This document shows, one piece after another, positions 43,201 to 51,798 of a stretch of DNA of 64,000 nucleotides. Position 1 is the stretch's first letter, and each line of letters opens with the position of its first letter. The notes under the pieces are model-generated. The model was given only the letters and a program-made list of their open reading frames with translations. It searched no databases and was not told the origin of the DNA. The translations under genes were made by a program, and so were the position numbers. Source of the DNA: Parus major (taxonomy: Eukaryota > Chordata > Aves > Passeriformes > Paridae); NCBI RefSeq assembly GCF_001522545.3, contig NC_031773.1:18424302-18488301 (forward strand). Reading direction: 5' to 3'.

Positions 43201-46200
43201 TTCACCCTGAGGAAGCCAGGTCTCTGATCAGTCTCTTTAGACATTCCCCATGCCTAAATTATGTTTTCAATCGGATTTTAGAGGACGACTGAATTATGTC
43301 ACTTACATTATCATGTCCATTTTCTAAAGGCTTGGGATCACTTTTAAAATATTAATTGCTTAATAATGAACAAAGAATACCAATTTATGTCAGCTGACTT
43401 TGTGGACTAAAGGCCATATTGTAGCACTGGTTTTGCAGTGTGTTGTATTCAGCAAAAATGGACTGATCCATGGTATAAATATCAAGTAAAGAAACACCAC
43501 GTATTTTGACTATGAATAGCAGAAACAAGCAGCAGCTATATTAAGGATTTGCTGCCAATAACCTTTATAATTAGAGGGAAATCCCAGATTCAGTTCAGTG
43601 TTTTCTTCTTTATCCATAGACTTTGGAAACATTAGTGCATTAAATGGCAGACAATACAAATAATACTTCATAGTGTTCTGGGGAGTGTTTTTTAAATATA
43701 GTGCTCCTGATCTTTACCAGCTGTTGAATCAAATTTGGCATAAGCCTATTTCTTTGTGTACAGCCTGAAAACAATGTGGATTGTAAAATGAGTAGGGCAC
43801 AAACCCAGTTGCAATTGCAGGCTGGGATTTCCCTATGGTTTTACAGGGAAACTTGGTTGATAACCATGTTTCCCATTGGGTGGGGCATGGAGACCATACC
43901 TATAGCATTTAATCTTTGAATTCTAGAATATCACATGACCTCTACAGCCAAGCTATTCAAATAAAGGAGAAATAAATCATAGCACATAATAAAAGCTTAG
44001 TTCATTTCCCATCATTCAACCCACAACTGTATATTTTTCATGCTGCTTAAAATTTCACCTAATACTGGCATAAACATCCAATGTTCTTTTTTTTCCTTTC
44101 CTGTACTGAACAAATGCACAGTTTGTGTTACAGTAATGAAACCCGAATATTGCCTTACACCAGGCAATGCTGAAGACCCATGGTAAACTAAGAATGATTC
44201 ATAAAGCTGTGATAGCAGTTCAGTGAAGATGTTTTGCAAGTCATATGCCTCAAAATAGTAATGTTGCTATTTCCCTCTTAAGTACAACCAGTGCTTTACT
44301 CTGATAAAGAGTAACCATGGAGGTCAAAACTGCTCACAAATATCTCGTGGACACAGCCACACTAAAATCTAGTCTACTGGTCAAATTCAACAGTTTCAGT
44401 TATTAAACCTGCTAAAAAAACTTCTGACAATACCCATAGTTTGAAAATTGCAGAAAAATGCAAATTAATTGTTTTTTATATCCCTATTGCCTTATGAAGA
44501 ACCACATAGCCTCAAGTTTGAATGCAAAAGAGAAATTTACGATGCAAACTTCTGGGAAAACTTCCTAAGAAAAAAATCCTATTTCCTATAATATTCACTT
44601 AACATTCTATATATATTCTATTCTATAATATTCACTGTAACAACAGCAGCTGAAGAAATCTCTGACAGTTTTAAAACTACAATATCTTATTATCACATTA
44701 AGGAAATGGATAGAAACAAGTCATTGACTCTCTACTTTGTGATCTGATGTGCTATAGCAGAAGGGAGCACACACATATTTCACACACACAAAGGCAAACT
44801 GTAACCCCTGACTGGTGCCCCTATGAAGAACACTGAGTTACACATCATGGGGAAGACTGCTCACTTTTAGAATAACTCATGAGCTGGACTGAGCCCACAA
44901 ATCATGGTCAGTTATGCAGAGAAACTGAAGTTACTTTCAAAGGAAAAGGAAGAAGTTTCCTCTAACAAGCTCTTCATGCGATTCTAAAATTCATGTAGCT
45001 AAAGTGCTTTGCACTAGATTGAAAATGCTATGCTGGCAGTAATTTATGCTGTTGAGATCATTATTGTTCCCTCTGAGAAAACATTTTTGTCTTAAAAAGT
45101 CATTAATGCATTCAAGACTCTACAACTAGCAGAAACATCACACAAAGAACATGAACTGAATCCTGTCCCTAATATGACAAATGATTGATGGATTAATTCT
45201 GCTATATTGGAAACAATGTATTTCCCTTGTAAATAAGAAAAATAAAACATGCCTTTCTCAGTTAATCAATCTTTGGTACTGGAAAAGGTAAGACACACTT
45301 TTAAAGGTAAAGGGATTCAGTCTGACAAACCTCAGAGGTGTGTCTAAAGGCAATTATGAATCAGACTTCGTAACATACATATCGAAGACTTGACAGAGAA
45401 AGATACCCCTTAAGGTCCCCAGAGGTAAATCCTATCCCCTAGACTGAAACCCATCAAAAAAGGTTGCTAATGATTTTTACATGCTGAGCCTGATAGTACT
45501 ACACATATTGGAGGGATAAATTAGAATGGTAAATCATTTCTACTTTAAACTCTCATTTCAGCAGACCAAGGAGCATAAATTATTTAAAATACATGGGAAT
45601 TTGCGTTCATGAACATAAGTACATAAAAATTCTTGAAAAGTATTTGGGTACATCTAGAGATTAATCTCTTATGGCTATATTTTATTATTCCAAAAACATC
45701 TAAGTAGATAGAGACTACAGAACTTGAATACAGGAACATTAATTACATTACATAAATATTTAAATATAGAGAGGGCTTTTTTTGTTCAATCTAGTATAAG
45801 TATCTTTATTCCTACCGTTTTTCTAGGATACATATATTAAATATAGAATAAATTGCTTTAAAATGAACTAACTTAATATCTGGGTAGTGCCACCACATTT
45901 AAACAATCTTTAGAATGTCTCACTGCTTGTCCTAAATACTGACATCTTCAAGCAGAAGTTTATACAGAGAAATTCTTTCATATTATCAATTTCACTTCTC
46001 TGTAGCCAGTACACAGTTATCATTCTCCACTAAGACTGAAAGTCAGATTGCCTATTATTTAATATCCTTTTTTTTAATTTATCTTTCTGTGTACTCTTTC
46101 TATGCTTACAGTTTCAGAATGCCAAGAGCAGAATATCTCCACACTGCCCCTTGGCGGGCATATTTGGAATCATACAAAATCCAAAGCTATTAAAGAGATG

Positions 46201-49200
46201 GTATGGTTCACACTCCTTTCATGCACATACAGAAGTCATTAAATTTAATACTGAAGTTACATTCAACCCACAAAATGAAAAACATATTCTACTCTTTCTC
46301 ACGCTTAATCCATTTATTCACAGCAAAGTCAGTGCTAATATATTCCTAACATAATTAGCAATTTTTAAACTTCTCATTCCTCCCTCTCACATCTCTTTGG
46401 CACCACTGCTGTTGTAAAAACTCACTCTGGAAAATTAATTCATATGAACCAATTTTTTTTTTCAAATACAAAAGACAGATTTTAAACTAACAGCATCAGT
46501 TGCAAATGGTGTAAAGATGCACTTTCCTACACCCTTTCAGAGTAATTTTTGCCACTTTAGATACTTAATTCAGAAGGATAGGAATATAAAGTTAATGTCC
46601 AGGACAGCTGAAATATTTTTCCCCTTTTTTCTCTCTTGCTTTTCCTACAATTATTTTGACAGCATATAACTACTATATTAATAGACAGCAAATTGGAACA
46701 AGAGATTACCTGAGAACATGAAAGTCCACATTCTTCAATCCTGGGAATAATCTGACAATCAGCATTCCAAAAGAGAATTATTAGAAGAATCTGAACATAA
46801 ATACTTATCATCCTAAATTGAAAAAAAAATAAAATAGAAAAAGCAAAACCTCAGAAGAAACCTCCTATTCTGACAATTCTCCCCCTCGTGCCAAAACTTT
46901 ATTATGAATTTTAGTCCCTCCCACAGCACCTCTGAGCTCCTCCCTCTAAAACTTTCCAAAGACAGAAAATTGCTAGTTCTGGGAAATATAAAGCATGCTC
47001 AAGTCATTTCATATGTTCCAAACTGAAAAATAGGAAACAGTGATTTCTGACAATCACACTAAAAGCCTCTTCCTTCTGGATTTAATCATAACAGCATTAG
47101 ATCAGTTTGAACAGATTTCTTTTTTGTAAATTCCATATATAAATGGAAATTTTGCTTCTAGAGTAATGTACCAGACAGGTTCATGGGTATTCAAATTTAT
47201 TTTTCTGGTTTTCTAGTGCTTTTAATAAAAAGAAAACCAGCTTTGCCAAGGTGGGTGGTCTGGAAGACTAGGTTTTTTTTTCATCAGCAGGAATTCCAGA
47301 TTCTGTTAACCTAGAAATCTGTGCCTTGAACTGATTTCCCTTATTATCTAATTATATCAATAGAAGCATCTTGTTCTATAGCCTATCTCTAGCTTTGAGA
47401 AATATGCATGTTTTTTTAAAGCTCAACTCTGAAAGCAGGGTAGGAGTGAGTCACAATACCTCAACACCTATTAGCAAAACTGAATGCCCAGGAATGCCTC
47501 TCTGGATGCTACATTTCACATAGTCCTATTACCCTTTGTAAGGAACAAGTATTTCAAAAACACACTCTCTGGTTCATATGGAGACTACATATAATATGCT
47601 TAAGGGGAATAAGGAGTTTTCCTCCACAGAGAGATATCTTTCAGTAGGACAGTGCCAGGACCCAAGTACTCAGTGCTGTTACAAAACCCTTTACATCAGT
47701 TACAGTTGGGAATACACAACTAACAGCATCCACTAGGATCTGGCTTTACATGTACAATAGGTCTACTCTGCCAATGTATCTACTGTACTTGTATTCCAGA
47801 TACTTCATTTGCTAATTTTCCAAGAACACTATTTTTTAGATAAGCAGCATCACCATACTGAACAAAATGAAATTTAAATGTTTTGGTTAAAAAACAACAA
47901 TTAAGTTTTGTCATCTTCTAGAAGCTTGCACATTAAGGAGTTAATGTGTTGCTATACCTCAAACACTGATGGGCCACTGATAGAACAGTGAAACCCCTGA
48001 AAAGGGGGGCCCTATGGAGGTAGGGCAGCACCTTTCTGGGCCCACTTCCCTGTTCTGGTCCATGGTGACCACACAAAGCACAGAATTGATGACAAGGAGG
48101 GGTCAGGAGCTATCAAGGAAGAGTCAATACAGCAGAGTTGATTGAAACCACCAAAATACGCTCAAAGCCCCTTGGCCCATTACCAAATAGGTCCAGGAAA
48201 TCTTTAACCACAGGCATCAACGAATCCTGAGTACTCACAGGAGTGGGATGTGACACATTTGTGCAAAAAAATACTCGAGGTCAAAAATCTGCTGAGTCTA
48301 TTTTCTTGTGCCTAAGAGGATCAGTAAAAAATATTTAGAAGAAACAAGAAAGAAGTTAAATATTCTGCTTCCATGGATTATTTTAATATGTATACTGACA
48401 AATTCCAATGTCCTAGATCTTACAGATTTACTGAACCAAAAGCCACATACACAACACTGGTTTTAAGAGCTGCTTCTGGAACTTTCTTAAATGTATTTGT
48501 AAAACAACCCTTTGCATCAATTCATCCTTTTGATTTTCAAAAATTCTTGGAGCAATGAGTTGTACAATTAAACTATGTTTATTTGCTTTGTTTGGACTTT
48601 GAAACTGCTTCCAAATAGTTCAGATGGGCTCCCACTTGTTGCTTTAAAAAATACAGAAAATCCATTTTCATCTCACCTTTGCCAAAAACAGTCACAGCAG
48701 TATTTTTTTTCTAGCATACCTCCCCTATATTTTTTATGATAAGTAATATACCTCTTTATACTCAAAAGGGGTATATTTTTACTATACCCTTTTGTAAGAT
48801 GGGGGTCCTGCAGACACTATTCAGGAGTGGCCAGTTCAAGGATGTTTTACTCTCTAGCAAATGCCATTTTGACTCTCCTTAGTGGGTTACCTCTAGTTTC
48901 CACATAAATTAATGGTGTGATTCACCTGATGAAATTTTATTCTCTCTGATATTCCTTAGGGCACCTCTGTCACATTCTGAATAAAGTCAATCATAGCACA
49001 GTTCTAACAATGTGCTCTTTCTATGCAGAACAGTGTTTCAGTCAAGACAGTTTCTGTGTGGATTGAAGCTGTTACTAAGTTCAACAGGCAACAGCCTTAT
49101 TGTTGTTTGCTTCATTTGAACCTTTTTTAAAAATCATGTCTAAAGTAGCTACTTTACTGTTCCTGCATAATTTGTATTCTCGAATTACTGTGTTCATCCA

Positions 49201-51798
49201 CTGTTTATATTACATCATATTTCAGAACCCCCATTAAGATACTCACTAAAAGCTGGGCAGTATAATTGACCCATGTCACGTTTTGAAAACTATCAGTTAT
49301 GTAGAAGCATTGATGGATTTAAAGTTTACAGAAACAATATCTCTTAGGCTCCCAGCTCAAATGGAACTCTAATTCTTGATCATAGTTTTGAAAATAATTT
49401 CTTTCTAACAGATGCCTTTTAGTCCTTGTTACTTACTACACCTTACCTATATTTTAATCCACATTTTCTTTTAGTTTGATACTTTCACTACTTTATCCCT
49501 GAAGAATAGACAATAGCAAAAAATACTATTCTGCTTCTACCAATGTTTCCTCCATCTTCAGTAAAAAGACTCTTAAAAAACCCTTAATAGGAAGAGCCTC
49601 CCTTTACACTTTGGTAATACAGATATTTTGCACCCTAAATCTTTATTAGAGCACTGGTTAAGAACACAGAAAAGTCAGAATCTAAACATTTCACAGTCCA
49701 AGAAGGTTTGTGTCCAAATCTTGCACCTTTCAGCATGGTGGCTTGGTTGCTCAGGGGGTTTTTAATAAAATGCAAATGTAGACCTTAGAGTACAGAGTGA
49801 AATCCAGTATTTTGCATTCCCCATTTTCTCTTTGGTCAAGTTTGATCTCTGGAACATCAGCTCAGGTACCTTTTTCTAAACTAGTCTCTGTCTTCACAAA
49901 TTTTGCATGCTTGGATACCTACTTGGCCCACTTCAAAAGAAAACATAATTCCACCACTGGTCAAGTGTGTACACAAAAGATTTGAAAATGAAAGTTAGGA
50001 CAGATGCATCACCAGACATACCTAAGCAGCCAGAAATGGATTTTGTGACCCCATGTGTTGGAGTTTAAGCATAGAACTCCATAGAGATTTCTGCTTTGGC
50101 TACATTATTTTTTGACTTTGTTAAATTAACGTCAATTTCTATGCTGGAAGGCAAGTCCCTGTCACATCCATATTGGAGAAGTCCCAGCCTCCTTTGGAGC
50201 ACAATAGCCACATTCACACTATGTTTTGCAAGAGGATCCTGTGACATATCACTACATACTTCCCGATTTCACCAACACAGACACACATACCATATTACAA
50301 CAGTCCCCTGGCTATTACTTTAGCTCTGTGTGAAGTTGTATTGCCTGCTCCAGACAACAGACATCTTGCCTCAGGAACACTCAATCAACCATAGGACAGC
50401 TGTTTGTAACTTCAGCTTCTTGCCATGCTGGGCATGTTCTGGAGTGGAATGGTGTGAGGTGCTACTGTCATCACAACAAAACACTCACAAGGGATTCAGA
50501 GCTGCTTGGGAACTGCACTTTTCTGGGAGTGTGCCTCTATCTCCTGTCCAGAGTGAGCCTGTGCAGCCAGGACAGGTATACAGCAGAGGTACTAGTAGAG
50601 CACCTATACCCCAGAGAGACACAAGACAGGCTGGTGAAACAGAAGCTGCCCAGTGCTTCTATATTCAACAAGTTACTGATTCACTGTCCAAAGACAACCA
50701 CTACTCATTTCATCTATGGGATTTAAGGGGACACTCACTCTCCTCTCCCACCCCATCCCTTTTCTTCAAAAGTCACAAATAGTCAGCAATGAAGGCAATC
50801 ATTGCAGTAGGCAGCACCTTAGGTGCACCATTACAACCTAGCTACATCCCACAGATGCTGAAGACTTTCCTTTCCTAAGATTAGAATCATACAATCAAAG
50901 TGGTTTGGGCTAGAAGGGATTTTAAAGATAATCTAGTTCCTACTTAGGTTGCTAAAACTCCCGTGCATTATTAAAGAATAAAATGAAGAAAATGTATTTT
51001 TAAATGAATAAAGAAAATAATTTTTGACCTGTATGAAATTAATAAAATTATTTAAGAAGAAAACTAAAACTTGAGTGTTCAAAAAAATTTAAATAGAAAA
51101 AAGTAAAACAGTAATAAAAATGAAGTGTACTCACAATTCTCAAAAAATTTTACATATAATTTATACTTTAATGAACTTAAAGCTCAGAGAAACTGGAATT
51201 ATTAGCACATGTGGAAGAGTCGCAACTAAAAATAAATCATTCATGCACTATGTGCACACAATTATTTTTTCTTCAGGAGATGCTTCATTCTCATTTTTTT
51301 CTTTATTTTACCCTGGATTATTTTTTTTAACTCCTGGTAAGCAGTAGCCCATGGCATTAATTCTAGTGATACCCAGCAAGGCAGGAAATGGCACACTTCC
51401 AAGCAGAAACCCTTCCAACATGGCACACACATTTACCTCACCAAGCTGACCTCAGAGAGGGATATGATTTTTGTTCTTTTAACAGTTTTTCTAGCTGGGC
51501 TGTGGAAACAGATCATCTACAAGCAGACTCTAATCAAAGCTTTACGCTATCAAGATTTACTCTGTGCCAAACATCAATACAAAAATTCATTTGGTAAAGA
51601 AAGGCATATGCAGGGGGTGTTGTTCTGAGTTACAAAAACATTGATGAGATTTACAGTGAAACTTTCTTTGCCTGAGAAATGCTTTTCATATCAATAGCTA
51701 GCCCTACATTAATTATGATTTTAAAAGCGTGCCTCTTACCTCCATGATTTTTCTTCTTGCAGGGTATGAGAAAATTCAGCCTCCAGAGAGGTCTCCAT
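7700..51798 (-). CDS. IL17REL: Interleukin-17 receptor E-like protein, 17-exon gene model
   Basis: Seen: 17 minus-strand segments, each bounded by splice sites, join without a stop into 511 codons. The product starts with a polar 20-residue leader and a hydrophobic signal-like segment (about 21-38). A cysteine-rich ectodomain (about 39-469) follows, then a short Ile-rich stretch (484-493) and a tail of about 18 residues. Landmarks typical of the IL-17RE branch are [57 protein letters not shown] and [11 protein letters not shown]. Two N-glycosylation sequons (NVSS, NKTQ) are visible. Known: IL-17RE is a type I receptor whose ectodomain is followed by a membrane helix and a SEFIR domain; IL17REL is its short relative without SEFIR. 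Inferred: this is IL17REL, because it lies next to MLC1 as in human and no SEFIR exon is seen down to the left edge. The largest introns are 2 (18.0 kb), 3 (5.9 kb) and 1 (4.9 kb). IL17RE itself is the main alternative. Confidence 0.78.
8261..8318 (-). CDS. IL17REL: IL17REL exon 16
   Basis: AAAAG acceptor and TGTG|GTAAGT donor. It encodes [19 protein letters not shown], matching the W-(S/R)-D-V----P-L-C pattern that ends the IL-17RE-type ectodomain just before the membrane segment. Confidence 0.82.
9321..9380 (-). CDS. IL17REL: IL17REL exon 15
   Basis: ATTAG acceptor and CAG|GTATGT donor. In phase 0 it encodes [20 protein letters not shown], which fits the short Cys-rich block before the membrane in this family. 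The other two phases give no family-like sequence. Confidence 0.82.
11860..12005 (-). CDS. IL17REL: IL17REL exon 14
   Basis: TATCAG acceptor and GTG|GTTTGT donor (GT present, but weak at +3). It encodes [20 protein letters not shown], then [20 protein letters not shown]. The VQ-F-S--KA-FSV-VC layout matches the membrane-proximal half of the IL-17RE ectodomain, and NKTQ is a glycosylation sequon. Confidence 0.9.
12327..12384 (-). CDS. IL17REL: IL17REL exon 13
   Basis: CTTTCAG acceptor and CCAG|GTAAAT donor, phase 0 to 1. It encodes [19 protein letters not shown], the conserved CPF-G-FP motif, which continues as AW in the next exon. Confidence 0.9.
13043..13087 (-). CDS. IL17REL: IL17REL exon 12
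   Basis: A 45-bp exon encoding [15 protein letters not shown], with an AAG|GTAAAG donor. The acceptor is a CAGCAG tandem, so one extra Gln could be included or skipped by choice of acceptor. Confidence 0.88.
14041..14090 (+). mobile_element. CR1 LINE 3' tail fragment
   Basis: TGATGATCCTTTTGGGTCCC then TTCCAGCTCAGGATA is the characteristic 3' end of avian CR1 elements (GATGATCCTT-GGGTCCCTTCCAACTC). It lies in IL17REL intron 11, antisense to the gene. Confidence 0.8.
14213..14237. repeat. Poly(T) tract
   Basis: About 14 T in a row followed by a C-interrupted T tract, within IL17REL intron 11. Confidence 0.85.
15329..15492 (-). CDS. IL17REL: IL17REL exon 11
   Basis: GCACAG acceptor and AAA|GTAAGA donor. 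It encodes [20 protein letters not shown], then [14 protein letters not shown] and [14 protein letters not shown]. The WEP-C-PV-V-V-LC pattern is typical of the second ectodomain half of IL-17RE. Confidence 0.93.
16146..16200 (-). CDS. IL17REL: IL17REL exon 10, followed by a GC donor
   Basis: TTGTAG acceptor. It encodes [18 protein letters not shown], strongly conserved in IL-17RE-type receptors. The only donor that keeps the frame is AATG|GCAAGT, a GC-AG intron. The nearest GT, three bases further on, throws the next exon into a frame with an early stop. Confidence 0.92.
17400..18200 (-). mobile_element. Ancient L3/CR1-like LINE fragment (reverse transcriptase region)
   Basis: The plus strand reads like the reverse complement of an old CR1/L3 element. 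Recognisable stretches are GTGCATGAACTTGCAC, CACCCAGATCTTTTTC, CCTTGATGAAAACATTTATA and ATCAAATGCTGCTGAAATTC. They occur in the order expected across the reverse transcriptase region. It is heavily decayed with no open frame. It lies in IL17REL intron 9, in the same orientation as the gene. Confidence 0.55.
18320..18391 (-). CDS. IL17REL: IL17REL exon 9
   Basis: TTTCAG acceptor and GAG|GTAATG donor, phase 0 to 0. It encodes 24 residues ending [10 protein letters not shown], which continues as GW in the next exon, giving the conserved LPCLCIEGW motif. Confidence 0.92.
18450..18745. repeat. TAGATA/GATATA microsatellite in a short IL17REL intron
   Basis: About 295 bp of imperfect repeats of AGATATAG, TAGATA and GATGATATAG. 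It takes up some two-thirds of the 430-bp intron between IL17REL exons 8 and 9, and its left end is about 60 bp from the exon 9 acceptor. Confidence 0.95.
18822..18961 (-). CDS. IL17REL: IL17REL exon 8
   Basis: TTTTTCAG acceptor and GTG|GTGAGT donor. It encodes [20 protein letters not shown] (one N-glycosylation sequon) and then [20 protein letters not shown], the core family motif. The short intron that follows is filled mostly by a TAGATA-type microsatellite. Confidence 0.92.
19787..19831 (-). CDS. IL17REL: IL17REL exon 7
   Basis: A 45-bp exon with TTTGCAG acceptor and GTGAGC donor, phase 1 to 1. It encodes [14 protein letters not shown], one of the most recognisable motifs of the IL-17RE/IL17REL group. 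Confidence 0.9.
21450..21564 (-). CDS. IL17REL: IL17REL exon 6
   Basis: AAATAG acceptor and GAAG|GTAGGA donor, phase 0 to 1. It encodes [20 protein letters not shown] followed by [18 protein letters not shown], a beta-strand-rich ectodomain block. Confidence 0.9.
21831..21940 (-). CDS. IL17REL: IL17REL exon 5
   Basis: ATTTCAG acceptor and AAG|GTAAAC donor, phase 1 to 0. It encodes [20 protein letters not shown] and then a basic segment, [12 protein letters not shown]. Confidence 0.87.
22662..22811 (-). CDS. IL17REL: IL17REL exon 4
   Basis: TTTGCAG acceptor and GATG|GTAGGA donor, entering and leaving in phase 1. It encodes 50 residues, including NSFCHDAP and [15 protein letters not shown]. 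The KC-X4-PCSLHL-type cysteine pair is a family signature of the first fibronectin-like part of the ectodomain. Confidence 0.88.
25186..25292. repeat. (GATA)n microsatellite with GGAT and GACA variants
   Basis: Starts as AGATAGATAG units, shifts to GGAT near the middle, then ends in mixed GATA and GACA units. This interspersed composition suggests an old, point-mutated array. Confidence 0.95.
25376..25388. repeat. G homopolymer (13 G)
   Basis: An uninterrupted run of 13 G flanked by TATTT and TGGAT. The exact length is likely to be uncertain in sequencing. Confidence 0.85.
26350..26368. repeat. Poly(A) run
   Basis: About 19 A residues, within IL17REL intron 3. No recognisable retroposon body precedes it. 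Confidence 0.85.
27480..27550 (+). mobile_element. CR1 LINE 3' fragment
   Basis: CCTGCATCGGGGATTGGACC then AGAAGATTCCCAGAGGTCCC and TTCTGACCTC follow the CR1 3' consensus (GGGTTGGACTAGATGA-CT--AGGTCCCTTC-AACC). Confidence 0.65.
28244..28314. repeat. G-rich minisatellite, about three 23-27-bp units
   Basis: Three tandem copies of GACTGTCCTCT(C/T)(A/T)GGGGGG followed by CTGG or ACTGT. The repeated G6-7 blocks could form a G-quadruplex. It lies in IL17REL intron 3, about 380 bp from the exon 3 donor. Confidence 0.8.
28695..28722 (-). CDS. IL17REL: IL17REL exon 3 (28-bp micro-exon)
   Basis: TTTGCAG acceptor and GTGAGT donor bound 28 bases that encode GIHCKSKPS plus one base of a Gly codon. It follows an 18-kb intron. 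The LSCSQ-GIHCKS junction fits the N-terminal cysteine pattern of the IL-17RE branch, and the frame only continues if this exon is included. Confidence 0.75.
30365..30592 (+). mobile_element. CR1 LINE 3' end, about 230 bp
   Basis: Follows the CR1 3' consensus through CAAGGGGTAATGGTTTTAAA, TTTTACAGTGAGGGTGGTG, CAAGGCCAGGTTGGATGAGG and CTCCCTTCCAGCCC, and ends TTTATGATTCTC. It is 5'-truncated, as is usual for CR1, and carries one internal deletion in the middle. Confidence 0.9.
35639..35803 (-). mobile_element. CR1 LINE 3' fragment, reverse orientation
   Basis: Begins with the reverse-complement CR1 tail (TGGAATCAAAGAAATGTAGG, GTGGAAGGGATCTCTGAAGG, TCACCAAGTCCAGCCTCCTG) and continues into the CR1 3' UTR before decaying. 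Confidence 0.85.
36438..37328 (-). mobile_element. Degenerate avian ERV solo LTR, about 0.9 kb
   Basis: Bounded by TG and CA on the minus strand (starts TGTGTTGGG at 37328, ends CCACAACA at 36438). It has an AATAAA at 36632-36627 and the repetitive GCTCCA/CCCACAGG-type internal units of a long LTR family known to me from bird genomes. No proviral genes or second LTR adjoin it, and I find no target duplication. Open frames inside it, such as 36735-37130, are by-products of the LTR repeats. Confidence 0.75.
38253..38544 (+). mobile_element. Solo LTR with 6-bp target-site duplication
   Basis: 292 bp from TGTTGTAG to CCCAACA, flanked on both sides by CAGGTG (38247-38252 and 38545-38550). Inside are a TATA-like TTATAAAA (38405-38412) and an AATAAA signal (38429-38434), at the spacing of a U3-R promoter and poly(A) site. 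Its CpG-bearing sequence differs from the AT-rich surroundings. TG-CA ends with a 6-bp duplication are typical of class II (ERVK-like) elements. It carries no viral genes. Confidence 0.88.
40885..41065 (-). mobile_element. Old CR1-like fragment, reverse orientation
   Basis: Decayed matches to the reverse complement of CR1: GTCATCTACTCTATTTTTCT-GCCTCAGG, TGGAGATCTCTATAAGCTCC and GGCAATCTATCCTAGTGCTC, in the expected order. Confidence 0.6.
41587..41662. repeat. (ATCC)n microsatellite, about 19 units
   Basis: An almost pure CATC/ATCC tetranucleotide array of about 76 bp in IL17REL intron 2. The open frame of repeated SIHP residues across it is an artefact. Confidence 0.97.
46710..46812 (-). CDS. 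IL17REL: IL17REL exon 2 (signal-like segment)
   Basis: A polypyrimidine tract and TAG acceptor lie directly before G-ATG, and the donor is CAG|GTAATC. The exon encodes [20 protein letters not shown] and then a stretch ending CGLSCSQ. The hydrophobic core followed by a small polar region looks like a cleavable signal peptide. Because the acceptor abuts the ATG, at least one exon must lie upstream. This ATG (46811) is an alternative start that gives a 491-residue protein. Confidence 0.8.
46813..51739. other. IL17REL intron 1 (if exon 1 is correct)
   Basis: 4.9 kb of AT-rich sequence with one CR1 tail near 50.9 kb. No TTLL8-like exon or other coding segment was seen on either strand. The 150-codon open frame at 50330-50782 has no splice or family support. 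Confidence 0.5.
50881..50941 (-). mobile_element. CR1 LINE 3' tail fragment, reverse orientation
   Basis: TTAGAATCATACAATCAAAG then TGGTTTGGGCTAGAAGGGAT and TAATCTAGTTCC is the reverse complement of the CR1 tail (AGAATCATAGAAT--TTTGGGTTGGAAGGGA---AAAG-TCATCTAGTCC). It is about 60 bp and truncated. Confidence 0.85.
51740..51798 (-). CDS. IL17REL: IL17REL exon 1 (proposed first coding exon)
   Basis: A strong donor (GAG|GTAAGA) ends this segment. An ATG in a near-perfect Kozak context (CCACCATGG) opens a frame that joins exon 2 in phase, through a split Arg codon, with no stop. It adds [10 protein letters not shown] and ten more polar residues ahead of the hydrophobic segment in exon 2. The exon could instead be wholly 5' untranslated, with translation starting at the exon 2 ATG. 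An out-of-frame ATG at 51745 lies between the two candidate starts. The transcription start was not identified. Confidence 0.5.

Larger units (their letters stand above)
28723..46709. other. IL17REL intron 2 (18.0 kb)
   Basis: The largest intron of the gene. It contains CR1 fragments (30.4, 35.7 and 40.9 kb), a degenerate 0.9-kb LTR (36.4-37.3 kb), a solo LTR (38.25-38.54 kb) and an ATCC microsatellite (41.59 kb). No splice-bounded coding segment with family-like sequence was found in it. Confidence 0.6.

Noticed and set aside
50330..50782. 150-codon plus-strand open frame, the longest in the window
   Set aside because: Not recognisable as any family and not bounded by convincing exon signals. 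An open frame of this length is expected by chance in 64 kb.
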